A stretch of DNA of 64,000 nt from Vibrio mexicanus (GTDB lineage: Bacteria > Pseudomonadota > Gammaproteobacteria > Enterobacterales > Vibrionaceae): positions 1 to 64,000 of the forward strand of contig NZ_JYJP01000051.1 of the NCBI RefSeq assembly GCF_001012815.1. Direction: 5' to 3'. The notes under the pieces are model-generated. The model did not search any database, was not told the origin of the DNA, and was given only the letters and a program-made list of their open reading frames with translations. The position numbers and the translations under genes are program-made. Positions 9,293 through 18,735 of the stretch are shown here, piece by piece (position 1 is the stretch's first letter; every line of letters starts with the position of its first letter).

Positions 9293-9558
9293 GTTCGCCA
9301 AGTATATGGCAAGAACTAAAACAAACTCAGGCTGGCGTTGGCGGTGAAATCCAGTTAACCGATGCCATTGAAAGCTTGATGACAACCGAAGTGGTGAACG
9401 CGTTCCACATGGTTGGAGTCTCATACGACTGTGGAGACAAACTAGGATACATGAAAGCATGTGTTGAGTTTGGCCTAAGACATGCAGAGCTTAAAGCGGC
9501 GTTTAATGAGTATCTGGCACTAAGAACGCTGCAAGATACAAGCTCCATCGCGGCTTGA
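9293..9558 (+). pseudogene. galU 3' remnant (C-terminal fragment of UTP-glucose-1-phosphate uridylyltransferase)
   Basis: From about 9293 the frame encodes SPSIWQELKQTQ, GGEIQLTDAIESLM and DCGDKLGYMKACVEFGLRH, the recognisable C-terminal third of GalU. The N-terminal nucleotide-binding part is absent in every frame, because the preceding sequence is the end of the GGDEF gene and unrelated AT-rich DNA. The frame formally opens at 9205, but its first 30 residues do not look like GalU. The fragment has no usable start of its own and cannot be an active enzyme. It is best read as a remnant left by deletion or recombination at a former galU copy; an intact galU is expected elsewhere. The exact breakpoint is uncertain by about 20 bases. 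Confidence 0.75.
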
Positions 9559-9649
9559 TTGGTATGACGTTAACAACGCGAACTGAAAACTATTCGGACT
9601 AGTGTGTTTGCCCTTGCACCAATAAGTTCATCGAACGTATAAATACTAA

Positions 9650-9700
9650 AATGCCCGGTGGCTACTTGAGTTGAGATAAGTTAAGTAGTAACCGGGCATT
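9650..9700 (-). terminator. Long inverted repeat, probable terminator of the POT transporter gene
   Basis: aatgcccggt pairs with accgggcatt, and inner segments (ctacttgagtt / aagttaagtag) extend the pairing to nearly 20 bp. On the minus strand the stem is followed by a T-rich tail (ttttagtattt). It lies 86 bases beyond the stop of the transporter gene. Confidence 0.6.
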
Positions 9701-9785
9701 AGTTAATAGCTAGATAAAAGCTTTGTTGTAAGAGAACTCTTTCACAAAGTTAAACCAAAACCTCAGGAGTAGTTCAGCAAGAACA

Positions 9786-11252
9786 TTAAACGTTTATCTC
9801 TTGTACTTCGTGCTGCTCTGCGGCGTTAAGCATCATTTGAATCACTTTCGAGCAGACCAGAGCCACACCCACCATAACCACGGCGAGAATCGTAAGTAGC
9901 TGGAAGTAGTCCCCGTATACGTTTTGGACAATCTCTTGTGTGATAGCTTGGCCTTTCTCTAGTGCGATAGACGTAGAGAACACTGCTCCTATGATGCCCG
10001 ACAATGCGAGTGCAACTGAAAACAGGCTAACAGAGAAGTTCTCGATATGCTTCGGTGCTACAGACAAGATAAATGCAACGACCATTGAGCCAACAATCAC
10101 TTCTGCAATCGCTTGGAAGAAGTGGATTGCTAGGAAGATTTCAGGGCGAATTATCGCATCTTCACCAACAGTGGTAACTGCAAACGTCAAGATACCGAAT
10201 GCAATTGCCGTTAGTACAAATGAGAAAGCAACTTTAGTCGCCGTTGAAAGAAAGATCTTTCTTTTCTCTAGCATGCTAAATGTTGCTGCGACGATTGGGC
10301 CACCCACCATACACCACAGAGGGTTCATCGCCATTGCCGCTTCTGGCTCAAGCGGAATAAAGCCAAACAAAGAACCTTTCAGCGTGTTCATCGCTACCAT
10401 GTTCATCGATGTCATCATTTGGCCATAGTAAACAAAGAAGCAGGTGGTTAAGAAAGTAATGATTAGGATAGTACCCATTTTCAGCGCTTCGGGTTTGCTT
10501 ACTTTGAACATAAGCGAAACGAAGTACAAAATCGCAGCTAGGCCGATGGCATAAACAATGTTTTGGCCAACATCCATGTTTGAGAACATGAAGAAAACAA
10601 GGCCAATCATCGCAGCAGAAAGCGTAAAGAATAGGATCCAGTTTTTAGTTGAAACAGATTGTTTGTCGATTTCAGCGGAAACACCCACAAGCCCCTTACG
10701 GAAAATTACCATCATGGTAAACGCAGCGGCTGCGAGTACAGCTGAGATAGTAAAGCCACCGTGGAAACCAATGATAAGAACTAACATTGGGAACAGGTAT
10801 TGGCCCAAGAACGCACCAACGTTATTAACTGAGTAGTTAATTGGATAGCCCTTCTCAAAATCTTCTTGGGACGTGAACGTGCGCTTGTAAAGGCTTGGGT
10901 AAGAAGGGGACATTAAGCCGCGACCATAACTGGCCAAAGCAATACCAGACATAGATAGTGGTACGTTAGTCATAGAGGCGCCAATGACAAGCAAAACATA
11001 GCCAGAGGCGAAAGCAAAGAAACTGAAGGTCAGTGAGCGATAAGCGCCCAAGAATTTGTCGGCTATAAAGCCACCAGCAATAGCAAACAGCGGTCCAATC
11101 GCCGAGAATGCGCCGACGATCATCATGGTATCGGCTTCGTTGTAGTTGAGATCTTCTAAAAAGAAACGAGTAAGACTCACTAGAACGCCATAGAAAGATA
11201 AGCCAAACATCATTTGGCAGAACATCATGGACTTGTTCAGTCTATTCCACAT
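9786..11252 (-). CDS. POT/PTR2-like MFS transporter, atypical
   Basis: The 488-aa polytopic protein carries the PTR2 signature GGFIADKFLGAYRS at residues 60-72 and a family-like FYGVL block in helix 1, which puts it near the proton-dependent oligopeptide transporters. The proton-coupling ExxER motif normally found in helix 1 is missing: the corresponding residues are QMMFGLSFYGV. It may therefore use another coupling scheme or carry a non-peptide substrate. About 14 hydrophobic helices can be counted. The gene is monocistronic, with an inverted repeat downstream and about 520 bases free upstream. The start ATG is the only one giving a full first helix. Substrate unknown; the call as a transporter is firm. 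Confidence 0.8.
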   Translation of the reverse strand: MWNRLNKSMMFCQMMFGLSFYGVLVSLTRFFLEDLNYNEADTMMIVGAFSAIGPLFAIAGGFIADKFLGAYRSLTFSFFAFASGYVLLVIGASMTNVPLSMSGIALASYGRGLMSPSYPSLYKRTFTSQEDFEKGYPINYSVNNVGAFLGQYLFPMLVLIIGFHGGFTISAVLAAAAFTMMVIFRKGLVGVSAEIDKQSVSTKNWILFFTLSAAMIGLVFFMFSNMDVGQNIVYAIGLAAILYFVSLMFKVSKPEALKMGTILIITFLTTCFFVYYGQMMTSMNMVAMNTLKGSLFGFIPLEPEAAMAMNPLWCMVGGPIVAATFSMLEKRKIFLSTATKVAFSFVLTAIAFGILTFAVTTVGEDAIIRPEIFLAIHFFQAIAEVIVGSMVVAFILSVAPKHIENFSVSLFSVALALSGIIGAVFSTSIALEKGQAITQEIVQNVYGDYFQLLTILAVVMVGVALVCSKVIQMMLNAAEQHEVQEINV

Positions 11253-11775
11253 TGTAATTACTCACTTAGTGATGAATCAGCAGCTAGGCCATGCTGGGCT
11301 TAGTCCGAAACACTTTGAAACATAGATTTAATCAGGGAGTAGAAGTTACACCAATACAAGGTTGGGATGGAAGTTGTTTGTGGTGTTATTGTCTTAAATC
11401 AAAGAGTAAATTGGCATAAGATTTTTTAAGCAAGCGATTGCGTGAAATATAGTGTCAATTAGGGGATCGTAAATGGCGTAGAAAAGTGGAGTAACTGACT
11501 AATTAATAGAGAGTTATAAGGGAAAGAGGGCGAAATTGGTTTTGATAATCATTTTTGTTAAATATTTGATCTGTTTATTTTTGAAATTCGTAAGCATTGT
11601 TGGAAGTATGGTAACCAGTATCGGTGATACAAAGCGTGGTATCTGTAGGGGCAGAGTTTGTAAGACTACCGGCGGGCTATTTCATACTAACTTTCACTGG
11701 ACGAACCCGACTCTCTTATAGCGCGTTTATAAGTGCGGCCTCGTTTTGTCTGAAAAACAGGTAAGGAACAACGCA
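11253..11775. other. Intergenic region upstream of two divergent genes
   Basis: About 520 bases separate the POT-like gene from the DUF4397 gene. A 61-codon frame at 11536-11721 has no ribosome site and low-complexity content. I see no operator, structured RNA or repeat that I can support; promoters for both flanking genes are presumed to lie here. Confidence 0.45.
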
Positions 11776-13107
11776 ATGTTTAGTAAGAATATAATCCCTG
11801 CAACTCTCATCGCTGTCGCGCTTGTCGGTTGCAACAGTAGTGACGACAACGGAACCAGCTCATTACAAGCTGCGCACGCTTCGAAAGATGCTCCCTTAGC
11901 CAATGTTTGGTTAAATGGTAGCCCTCAATGGACGAATGTTGATTTCGGCGCGGCGTCAGGTTTTAGTAGCGTTACAGCGGGCAGCAACACCGTTCGTGTT
12001 GATGTTCAGCTTCCAGGCGGAGCTACGACAACAGTAATTTCCGACACTACCCTAAATTTAAGTGAACTCAACAAATACACAGTCGTGGTGGTGGGTGAAG
12101 CTGACGCAGCCAGCAGCAACGCCGTTGATGCTTTAGTACTTTCCCGTCCGGTAGCGGGTAACCAAAGTAGTACCACATTAGATGTCCAAGTGGCGCATGC
12201 TGCTGCTGGTGTGCCTGACGTTGATTTATACGTTACTGCTCCAGGTGCTGATTTGTCTACATCGACAGCACAAGCGACGCTCTCATACCAAAACGATACA
12301 GGTGTACTTAATATCCCTGGTGGTGACTATCAAATACGTTTAGCGCTTGCAGGCACACAAACTGTTGCTTTTGATTCGGGCACAGTGGCTTTAGCCAACA
12401 ATACTGAGCTAACGATCGCTGCAGTTCCAAACCAAGATAGTGATGGATCATCGCCAGTTAAGCTTTTAGTGATGGATGGTTCCTCATCTTCAATTATTTA
12501 CAATGCGACAGAAAGTGCAGAGATTCAAGTGGGTCACTTGGTCGATGATGCGCCAAGAGTGGATGTGTCACTGAACGGCACTGAAGCTGTGTCTGACCTA
12601 GACTTCGAACAGGTTCGCGACTACACCGCTGTAACAGCTGGCAGTTATGATATCGATGTTTATGTTGATGATACACCTGCAACCGTTGTTATTGATGTTA
12701 ACGGTCAAACCCTTGATAAAGGTATGGATTATGGAATCTTCGCTGTCAACGAGCTGGCTTCGATAGAGGGTTTGATTGTTAAAACTGACCGCAGACCCGT
12801 GGCAACAAGTGCAAAATTAAACGTTATCCATGCAGCGCCCAGCGCATCAACCGTAGACGTTTATCTAACTGAAACAAGCGATATTACCTCTGCTAGCCCT
12901 GCAATTTCCGGCTTTGATTTTAAAGAAGATGAACAAGGTATTTATGTAGCAGCAGGGACGTACTTCGTAACTGTAACGCCTACGGGTACCAAAACAGCGG
13001 CGATAGGCCCAGCTTCAGTGACAGTCGAAAATGATAAGGTTTATCAAGCCATTGCAATCGATGATACGGCTACCTTTGACCTGATAGTGAGTGACATTAC
13101 GGACTAA
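11776..13107 (+). CDS. DUF4397 repeat lipoprotein
   Basis: The start at ATG 11776, preceded by aggaac, yields a lipoprotein signal with lipobox (V)ALVGC, Cys19; the longer frame from 11746 is rejected. The mature 443-aa protein is made of four DUF4397-like beta-sandwich repeats, recognisable by the recurring pattern of alanine/histidine, a short gap, then V-D-V-Y/S-L: LQAAHASKDAPLANVWLNG, VQVAHAAAGVPDVDLYV, IQVGHLVDDAPRVDVSLNG and LNVIHAAPSASTVDVYL. The protein is acidic and poor in Cys. The family occurs on the surface of many marine bacteria and its function is not established; a cell-envelope adhesion or binding role is only a guess. A terminator follows 84 bases later. Confidence 0.85.
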   Translation: MFSKNIIPATLIAVALVGCNSSDDNGTSSLQAAHASKDAPLANVWLNGSPQWTNVDFGAASGFSSVTAGSNTVRVDVQLPGGATTTVISDTTLNLSELNKYTVVVVGEADAASSNAVDALVLSRPVAGNQSSTTLDVQVAHAAAGVPDVDLYVTAPGADLSTSTAQATLSYQNDTGVLNIPGGDYQIRLALAGTQTVAFDSGTVALANNTELTIAAVPNQDSDGSSPVKLLVMDGSSSSIIYNATESAEIQVGHLVDDAPRVDVSLNGTEAVSDLDFEQVRDYTAVTAGSYDIDVYVDDTPATVVIDVNGQTLDKGMDYGIFAVNELASIEGLIVKTDRRPVATSAKLNVIHAAPSASTVDVYLTETSDITSASPAISGFDFKEDEQGIYVAAGTYFVTVTPTGTKTAAIGPASVTVENDKVYQAIAIDDTATFDLIVSDITD

Positions 13108-13190
13108 AGAAGTCATTGTAACTAACGCCCGAATATGGCTCACGGTCCATTTCATTTGAAGTAAGGGCGATAACTCTTATGTCGAAAGAC

Positions 13191-13226
13191 AATCGGAAAC
13201 CTGTTATTGGTTTCCGATTTTTTATG
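13191..13226 (+). terminator. Terminator of the DUF4397 gene
   Basis: aatcggaaac / ggtttccgatt stem with an 8-base loop, followed by a run of T. Confidence 0.8.
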
Positions 13227-13729
13227 TTTTTTAAAACTACTTTGCCGAATTCTTGAGAATAGTCTTCGAGGTAGACCAACTCTCCCTTTTCTTAGTGCAT
13301 ACCTCGTGATGAGTGAAGCGACAATACTTTATGATCAAACCATTATCTGTTGAGGTCGCGTGAAGATGTATATATAAATGGCTAAAGCCCAAACACTGAT
13401 CTGATCAGGGCAGCAAAGGTACCAAACGTCACACATCCTATTAACTGCAAAGTAGCTTTGGATTAGTAGCCATGTTTCTAAGTAATGGATGTGTGTTTAT
13501 AGAAACAAAATGAAACAAACACTTTGCATCTCTTTACATACTTACTTTGAATGCAATGGGGCGTTAACTGACTGTTTTAATTGATTAATAACCACTATTT
13601 AAGTCGGACATTCCACATTGGGCATTTAGTTACTAATGGGTGCTCTTTATATTTTTCGTGTCAGATGGATTTTTGACTAATTAATTGCCTAAAAGGATTT
13701 CCTAAATTTCATTTGCTTGGGAAATTTCC
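13227..13729. other. 500-base leader region with an inverted repeat
   Basis: The space upstream of the OMP gene contains cacacatcc (13430-13438) and its complement ggatgtgtg (13487-13495), which would close a loop of about 48 bases, plus several AT-rich stretches. It does not match the c-di-GMP or TPP riboswitch consensus that I can recall. No ORF with a ribosome site is visible. It may be a long 5' leader or hold a small RNA, but the sequence alone does not settle this. Confidence 0.35.
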
Positions 13730-14551
13730 ATGAAAAAAACAATTTTATCGGCTTCATTAGTAGCTGCATTTCCTCTTGTTGCTTCAGCACATCAAAACAT
13801 CTATGTTGAGCATAACTTCGACTCTCACATTTCAGAAGTCGGCGGTACTTTTTCAGTTAATGAAAAAGGAACATCTGTCTATCTTGGTGGTGATGATGCA
13901 GGCTGGTACGCTGCAGGCGTGTGCCAAACACTGGACCTGACTGATAAGTTTTCACTAACAGGTTACTATGAATATGGCCGTTGGTCTGACCGTAACCACC
14001 ATCACTTTGCTGATTACGACCGCAAGCTAGGTTTACCATTTAATCGTATAAGTGATGAATTAACGCATGATAGCGTTGCAGGATATGAGAACCTCTTTGA
14101 AATAACGTTAGCATATAGCGCAGATTGGTATGGTGTGTTTACTGGTATTGGATACATTGATGGGTCTCAAAAGAGCGCAACTAGTGCAATCCGTTATGGG
14201 CATATGGCACCGAGCTCAGATACATCATTTAATTCTCAAAGTGATTTAGACTTTACGGCGAACAAGTTTTTTCTTGGTGGTCATGTCGAATATTCTGGTT
14301 TTAACTTTGCCTACACTTGGACACATGAAAACTATGATTTTGATGGGAACTATATTGAAGTAATGAACACCGGATCGGGTTCAAGTTACGCCATATTCCA
14401 TATTGACGACGATTTTCGAACGAACGAGCATGAGTTCATTGTGTCTTACGCGATAGATGACTTCACCCCGTATGTGAAGTACACGCACTTTGTTGTGGAT
14501 CGAGATTTAACTACTGATGAAATCACTATAGGCATGTCGTACAGCTTCTAA
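13730..14551 (+). CDS. Putative outer-membrane beta-barrel protein
   Basis: This 273-aa protein has a clear Sec signal peptide (MKKTILSASLVAAFPLVASA, cleaved before His21). The mature part shows alternating hydrophobic and polar residues with many aromatic positions, Asp- and His-rich loops, and a C-terminal strand ending in SYSF. The terminal Phe is the signal read by the BAM outer-membrane assembly machinery. I count roughly ten to twelve possible strands. I do not recognise the family. One Cys remains (VCQTL). The gene is alone, with a 500-base upstream region that could carry regulation. It could be a small porin or an adhesive barrel; no function is assigned. Confidence 0.65.
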   Translation: MKKTILSASLVAAFPLVASAHQNIYVEHNFDSHISEVGGTFSVNEKGTSVYLGGDDAGWYAAGVCQTLDLTDKFSLTGYYEYGRWSDRNHHHFADYDRKLGLPFNRISDELTHDSVAGYENLFEITLAYSADWYGVFTGIGYIDGSQKSATSAIRYGHMAPSSDTSFNSQSDLDFTANKFFLGGHVEYSGFNFAYTWTHENYDFDGNYIEVMNTGSGSSYAIFHIDDDFRTNEHEFIVSYAIDDFTPYVKYTHFVVDRDLTTDEITIGMSYSF

Positions 14552-14705
14552 GATAAATCTCGAAGTGTTTTCATACCGCTGTGAACGGTAGTTTTAATCA
14601 CTAAGCGAATGGTGTTGAATTACTCCCTAAATAACTCCGATCATCGACGTCGTGACCGGAGTTAATGAGGGTAAGCTTGCGAAGCTTCACAGCCAAATCC
14701 ACTAT

Positions 14706-16468
14706 TTACTTACTGGTACGAAACTCGGCAACAGCAGCGTCCATTTGTTTTGCTTGTGAAGAAACCATATCGACTTCTGATAAACATTGTTGAGCAGATT
14801 GCATGTTGTTATCTGAGATTGAGTTAAGCTCGGTGATGGATTCACTGACTTGATTCATCACGATGCCTTGTTCTTCAATGGCAGATGCAATGCGTTCTGA
14901 GTTGGCCTGAATCGTATCCATATCCGTAATGATTTGGCTTAGGCTTGCATCCAATGTTTGAGAGGCACCAAGTGTTTCTTGGCCTTGTTCGTTACATTGA
15001 TCAATGTTTGAAACAACCGTAGACATTTGACTTTGAATCGCAGAAACCACTTTGGTGATCTCTTCTGTTGATTGATGAGTGCGACTCGCCAAAGCACGAA
15101 CTTCGTCTGCAACCACGGCAAAGCCACGGCCTTGTTCACCAGCACGAGCAGCTCGATGGCGGCATTGAGTGCAAGCAGGTTAGTCTGTTCTGCAATACCT
15201 TGGATGATGGTTACTGCGCCACCAATTTGATCGACATGCTCGTTTAACGATGAAATCGATTGTTGACTGTCATGCAGGGTAGAGGAGAGCTGGCTAATGT
15301 TACTCACCGTAGACTCAACCACTTTACGTCCATCTTGAGCATTGTTTGCCGCTTGTTGAACACCTTCAACTGCAACCGCCGTGCTTTCTGAAATCTCGTT
15401 GATGGTCGCAACCATTTCTTGAACCGACGTTGCCATAGTAGTGGTGTGATCAGCCTGAACATGGAATTGCTCAATAACATCTTGTAGCGCATTGTGCATG
15501 TTGCCTGTACTTGCCGCTAAGCTTGAGGATTTTGCTTGCGACCCAGAAATAAGAGCTTCCAATTTGTCTAGAAGACGGTTGAAGTATTCGCCTATGGAAA
15601 CCAGTTCATTCTTACCTTTCAGCTCAGAGCGACGACCCACATCATTCGTTTCAGAAATCTCTTGGATGACCTTCAATAGCTGAGCAACTTGAAGATTGAT
15701 TGAGCGAGAAATTTGATAAACCAAAGCAATGATGACAATGATGATGAGCAGAGTCACCAGCTGTTTTATCAAGTCTAAACGTTCTTCAGAGGAAAGCAGC
15801 TCTTCGTCTAAGGCTGCTGAGAAGCTTTTGAATTGCTCTTCAACGGTATGTGATAAGCCACGAGTATTACCCAATAGCCCTTCATTGTATTTAAGACCAA
15901 TCACGACCTTCTGCTCTACCAATGCTTTAGCTGCTGTGACCAAATCATTGGAGAAGTTCGAGCCTAAACTCGCATCAAGTTCGCCTTCCATAACTTTTGA
16001 ATTAAAGGAATAGAGCTTGATAAGTTTCTCACTAGAGGAATTTGTTTGTGTCTCCTTCATCTTTGAGTAATACGAACCGAGCAGACCCACCTCTTTGTTC
16101 AGGCCGTGCGTTTCGAAAGCCCGTACAAGTTGTGTAAATCCATCTTTGTAATGATTGATATCGGTTCTCAGTTGAGCACTAGACGGGAGGTTGTTGTCGG
16201 CAAGTATTGTGGACAGTTGGGATTCATAAGATAAGAACGTTTCCATGTTTTTGTTAAATTTATCTAAGTACTTCATGTCCTTACGAAGTAAAAAGTCTTT
16301 TTCGTTTCTCCTTAGGTTAAGGAGTCTGATTTCTAGTTGGGCGACAAGATAGCTTGCTTTGTTTAACTCTTCCGTAGTGTTGGCGAATTTCGTAGAGGTA
16401 GCTAAAAGGGTCACAACGCCAAGAATGGCAATAAAGCCCAATGAATACAGTTTCTGCTTGATATTCAT
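14706..16468 (-). CDS. Methyl-accepting chemotaxis protein with HBM-type sensor (frameshifted as given)
   Basis: The N-terminal frame (16468 down to about 15153) and the C-terminal frame (15152 down to 14706) join into one chemoreceptor. Layout: transmembrane helix 1, a periplasmic helical-bimodular domain recognisable by [14 protein letters not shown] (about residues 47-62), a second transmembrane helix ([12 protein letters not shown]), HAMP, and the signalling hairpin. The frameshift falls inside the most conserved tip, [28 protein letters not shown]: the reverse strand reads gag-ctgctcg where gag-gctgctcg is expected, so one base is missing at about 15152. Such an exact hit in an invariant motif suggests an artefact or a very recent mutation. 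HBM receptors often sense organic acids; the ligand here is unknown. It has no CheR-tethering C-terminal pentapeptide. Confidence 0.8.
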
Positions 16469-16823
16469 GAGATTACCTAATTAATAGTTGAATCAATTGT
16501 ACTTGTTATTTTTAAAGAGTAGTTATAACTATGTATGATATCAATAGTAGATAGCGAAACATTTGGCAGGGATAAACAATAGACCTTTAGGTTGAGATGT
16601 GGGTCGAATGCTTAGGGCAAAACTCACAATAAGAACCCCGTTGCGTATCTTATGTCTCGAACATACTTCTTTCTTCGCATTGAAAATCAAATATTCACCT
16701 GAATATGACAGTTTTGTTACGGGATATAAAATCCTAACTCTCTGAATGATAGTCGGTTATTAGATTGGGTTAAGAGTGAATAGTTTTAGCGGTCGATTTA
16801 TGATAAAAGGAACCAAAAGAGGT
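16469..16823. other. Intergenic region
   Basis: About 355 AT-rich bases lie upstream of the chemoreceptor gene and downstream of arfB. I see no ORF, terminator-like hairpin with a T-run or known operator in it. Confidence 0.4.
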
Positions 16824-17233
16824 TTATCTGATCTTGCCTCTTAATGACTTGGTTTGACTTTTACGCTTTTTGGCATCGACTCGTCTAACTTGAGAAGCTT
16901 TGGTGGGTTTTGTGGGCCTGCGTATCTTTTGGATAACAATGGCGGCAAGAATGATTTCTTTAAGCTTAGTAGGGCATCTTCACGATTTTGTTCTTGAGTT
17001 CGATATTGCTGGGCCTTAATAATGATGACACCGTCTTTCGTAATACGGGAGTCGGTAACCGCTAAAAGCCTCTCTTTGTAGAATTGGGGAAGCGTAGAAC
17101 GTTTGATATCGAAGCGTAAATGTATGGCGCTACTGGTTTTGTTAACTTTCTGGCCACCAGATCCCATTGCTCTAATCGCCGTCAGCTCAATTTCCCATTC
17201 AGCCAACTCAACCGTGTTAGAAATCTTCAACAT
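16824..17233 (-). CDS. arfB: Peptidyl-tRNA hydrolase ArfB / YaeJ, ribosome rescue (frameshifted as given)
   Basis: ArfB releases peptides from ribosomes stalled at mRNA ends. Starting at ATG 17233, with ggaaaa upstream, the catalytic loop GSGGQ is at residues 24-28 (GGQ 26-28), followed by [14 protein letters not shown] typical of the family. As given, the frame slips near 16957-16962 and ends in an unrelated tail at 16841. With one base restored (...[16 protein letters not shown]) it runs to the TAA at 16824-16826 and gains the basic tail [10 protein letters not shown]...[13 protein letters not shown], which ArfB needs to enter the mRNA channel. The repaired length of 136 aa is normal. The longer frame upstream of 17233 has no family resemblance and overlaps a terminator. 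It may belong to the fklB-like cluster but is separated from it by that terminator. Confidence 0.85.
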
Positions 17234-17335
17234 TAAACGTTTTCCTTTGTTTCTAAAGTGGCCGATGAATTGTCGCTTGTAGTCAAGCGATAAGCCCCCT
17301 ATGGTACTAAAAATGCCGGGTGAATATAAACAAAA

Positions 17336-17359
17336 GCCCCAAACCATCCGGCATGGGGC
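17336..17359 (-). terminator. Terminator of the FKBP gene
   Basis: On the minus strand tgccccatgccggatggtttggggctttt forms a gcccc / ggggc stem followed by T residues, 24 bases after the FKBP stop codon. Confidence 0.6.
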
Positions 17360-17382
17360 ATTATACTCACAACGTTTTCTTG

Positions 17383-17859
17383 TTAGTCTTGAATTTCAAG
17401 CAGTTCAACATCGAAAATTAGCACTGAACCTGCTGGAATAGAGCCAACTCCACGGTTACCGTAAGCTAAATCACTTGGTATAAACAGACGAACTTTTTGC
17501 CCAACAACCATGGTTTGTAGGCCTTCGGTCCAACCTTTAATCACTTGATTTAGGCCGAATACGATTGGCTCACCACGGTCAACAGAGCTGTCGAATACCG
17601 TGCCATCCGTCAAAGTGCCATGATAATGTACTTTCACTTTGCTTTTCGCTGTTGGATTTACTGTACCTGTGCCTTCCTGAAGTGAAAGAATTTGCAGGCC
17701 AGACGGGCGTGTTACGATGCCTTCTGTTTTCGCATTTTCTGCTAAAAATGCTTGACCCAACTCGGCGTTCGCATCTGCGGCTTTGTTATTGCTCCAACTG
17801 CGGTACATCAGGAAAAGTGAGACCGCAAGGATGATAATAGCGATGGTCATTTTACTCAT
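17383..17859 (-). CDS. FKBP-type peptidyl-prolyl cis-trans isomerase, membrane-anchored
   Basis: This 158-aa protein has one N-terminal hydrophobic helix (residues about 4-20), not followed by a cleavage site, then a spacer and an FKBP domain (about 60-158). Conserved FKBP residues are visible in [27 protein letters not shown] and [27 protein letters not shown]. It should catalyse proline isomerisation during protein folding, anchored in the inner membrane and facing the periplasm. It follows the DsbA-like lipoprotein gene with a 15-base gap, so the two form an operon of periplasmic folding factors. A terminator follows. Length and motifs are typical; confidence in the family is high, in the topology moderate. 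Confidence 0.9.
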   Translation of the reverse strand: MSKMTIAIIILAVSLFLMYRSWSNNKAADANAELGQAFLAENAKTEGIVTRPSGLQILSLQEGTGTVNPTAKSKVKVHYHGTLTDGTVFDSSVDRGEPIVFGLNQVIKGWTEGLQTMVVGQKVRLFIPSDLAYGNRGVGSIPAGSVLIFDVELLEIQD

Positions 17860-17874
17860 TGCAATGTTCCTGTC

Positions 17875-18501
17875 TTAAATGTTTTTAATTAGGTAGTTAA
17901 TGGTGCGGGCGATGTCTTCAACGCTTTCATGAGCCGAAGTATTGATTAAGTATCTGCCGTCAATGATGAAACTAGGGACAGCGTTGATGCGGCCATCGAC
18001 AGAAACGCCTTCTGCAACAACCATATGTTCGAATAGCGTTGATTGGTGAGATTCATTCAGCTCGTACGGTGTGTAGAGGTCACGTGAAATGAAAGCCTGT
18101 TCAATGGCTTTTTGTCTGTCTTGAAGGCTAGCACCGTCACCAAGCTGAACTGCCGCGAAAAGCTCATCCATCATCTCACCGTCTGGCACACCATCAAGCT
18201 GCATTACCGCTGTGTAGTAAATCATCGCACCAATCTTAGCGCCTTCATTGAAAGTCACATGAACCTTACCAAAGCTTTGACCTGTCTGCTTTTCTAGTTC
18301 AGGAATTACATGCTCCATTTGGCGACAGTGGCCACATTGAAGTGAGAAGACCTCAGTCACAGGATCTAATTTGTACTTGGACAAATCAGAGGGAAGAACA
18401 GAAAAATGCTTGCCTTCTTGCGGTAGAAGGTTTTCCCCACATCCCACGAGTAGAAACACACTGGCCACAAGTGCAAACAGTGTAGAAGTGAACTTTTTCA
18501 T
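17875..18501 (-). CDS. DsbA-like thiol:disulfide oxidoreductase lipoprotein
   Basis: This 208-aa protein begins with a lipoprotein signal ending in LLVGC (Cys21). A thioredoxin-fold domain follows with active-site CGHC at residues 56-59 and the cis-proline loop NAVPSF near residue 180, both as in DsbA. It should oxidise or shuffle disulfides in periplasmic proteins while tethered by its lipid. It is the first gene of a two-gene unit with the FKBP isomerase (gap 15 bases). Classical DsbA is soluble and has CPHC; the lipidation and CGHC here mark a separate paralogue. The start ATG is the only one giving the signal peptide. Confidence 0.88.
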   Translation of the reverse strand: MKKFTSTLFALVASVFLLVGCGENLLPQEGKHFSVLPSDLSKYKLDPVTEVFSLQCGHCRQMEHVIPELEKQTGQSFGKVHVTFNEGAKIGAMIYYTAVMQLDGVPDGEMMDELFAAVQLGDGASLQDRQKAIEQAFISRDLYTPYELNESHQSTLFEHMVVAEGVSVDGRINAVPSFIIDGRYLINTSAHESVEDIARTINYLIKNI

Positions 18502-18735
18502 AAAATAATCACATAATTAAGTATTAAGGTTCAATTTTAGCGGGAAGTACGGACTAGGAAAACATAAATAGCGCTAATTGAACAAATCTTTACGATTTGT
18601 TTGAGGTCGCGGAATTGTACTTCTAACTTTGGTCACATTTTCATTGTTGGGATGAATTTATGTTGATTTTCACTTAAAGATTTTTACGCGGCGCCGATAT
18701 AGAGTTTGTCATTAGGAAATATCAGCGGTGTTTAC

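Noticed and set aside
11536..11721. 61-codon frame upstream of the DUF4397 gene
   Set aside because: No ribosome site and no family resemblance; probably intergenic.
13381..13500. c-di-GMP riboswitch in the OMP leader
   Set aside because: The conserved core (ggcaaacc ... cgcaaagcc ... ccta) is not present.
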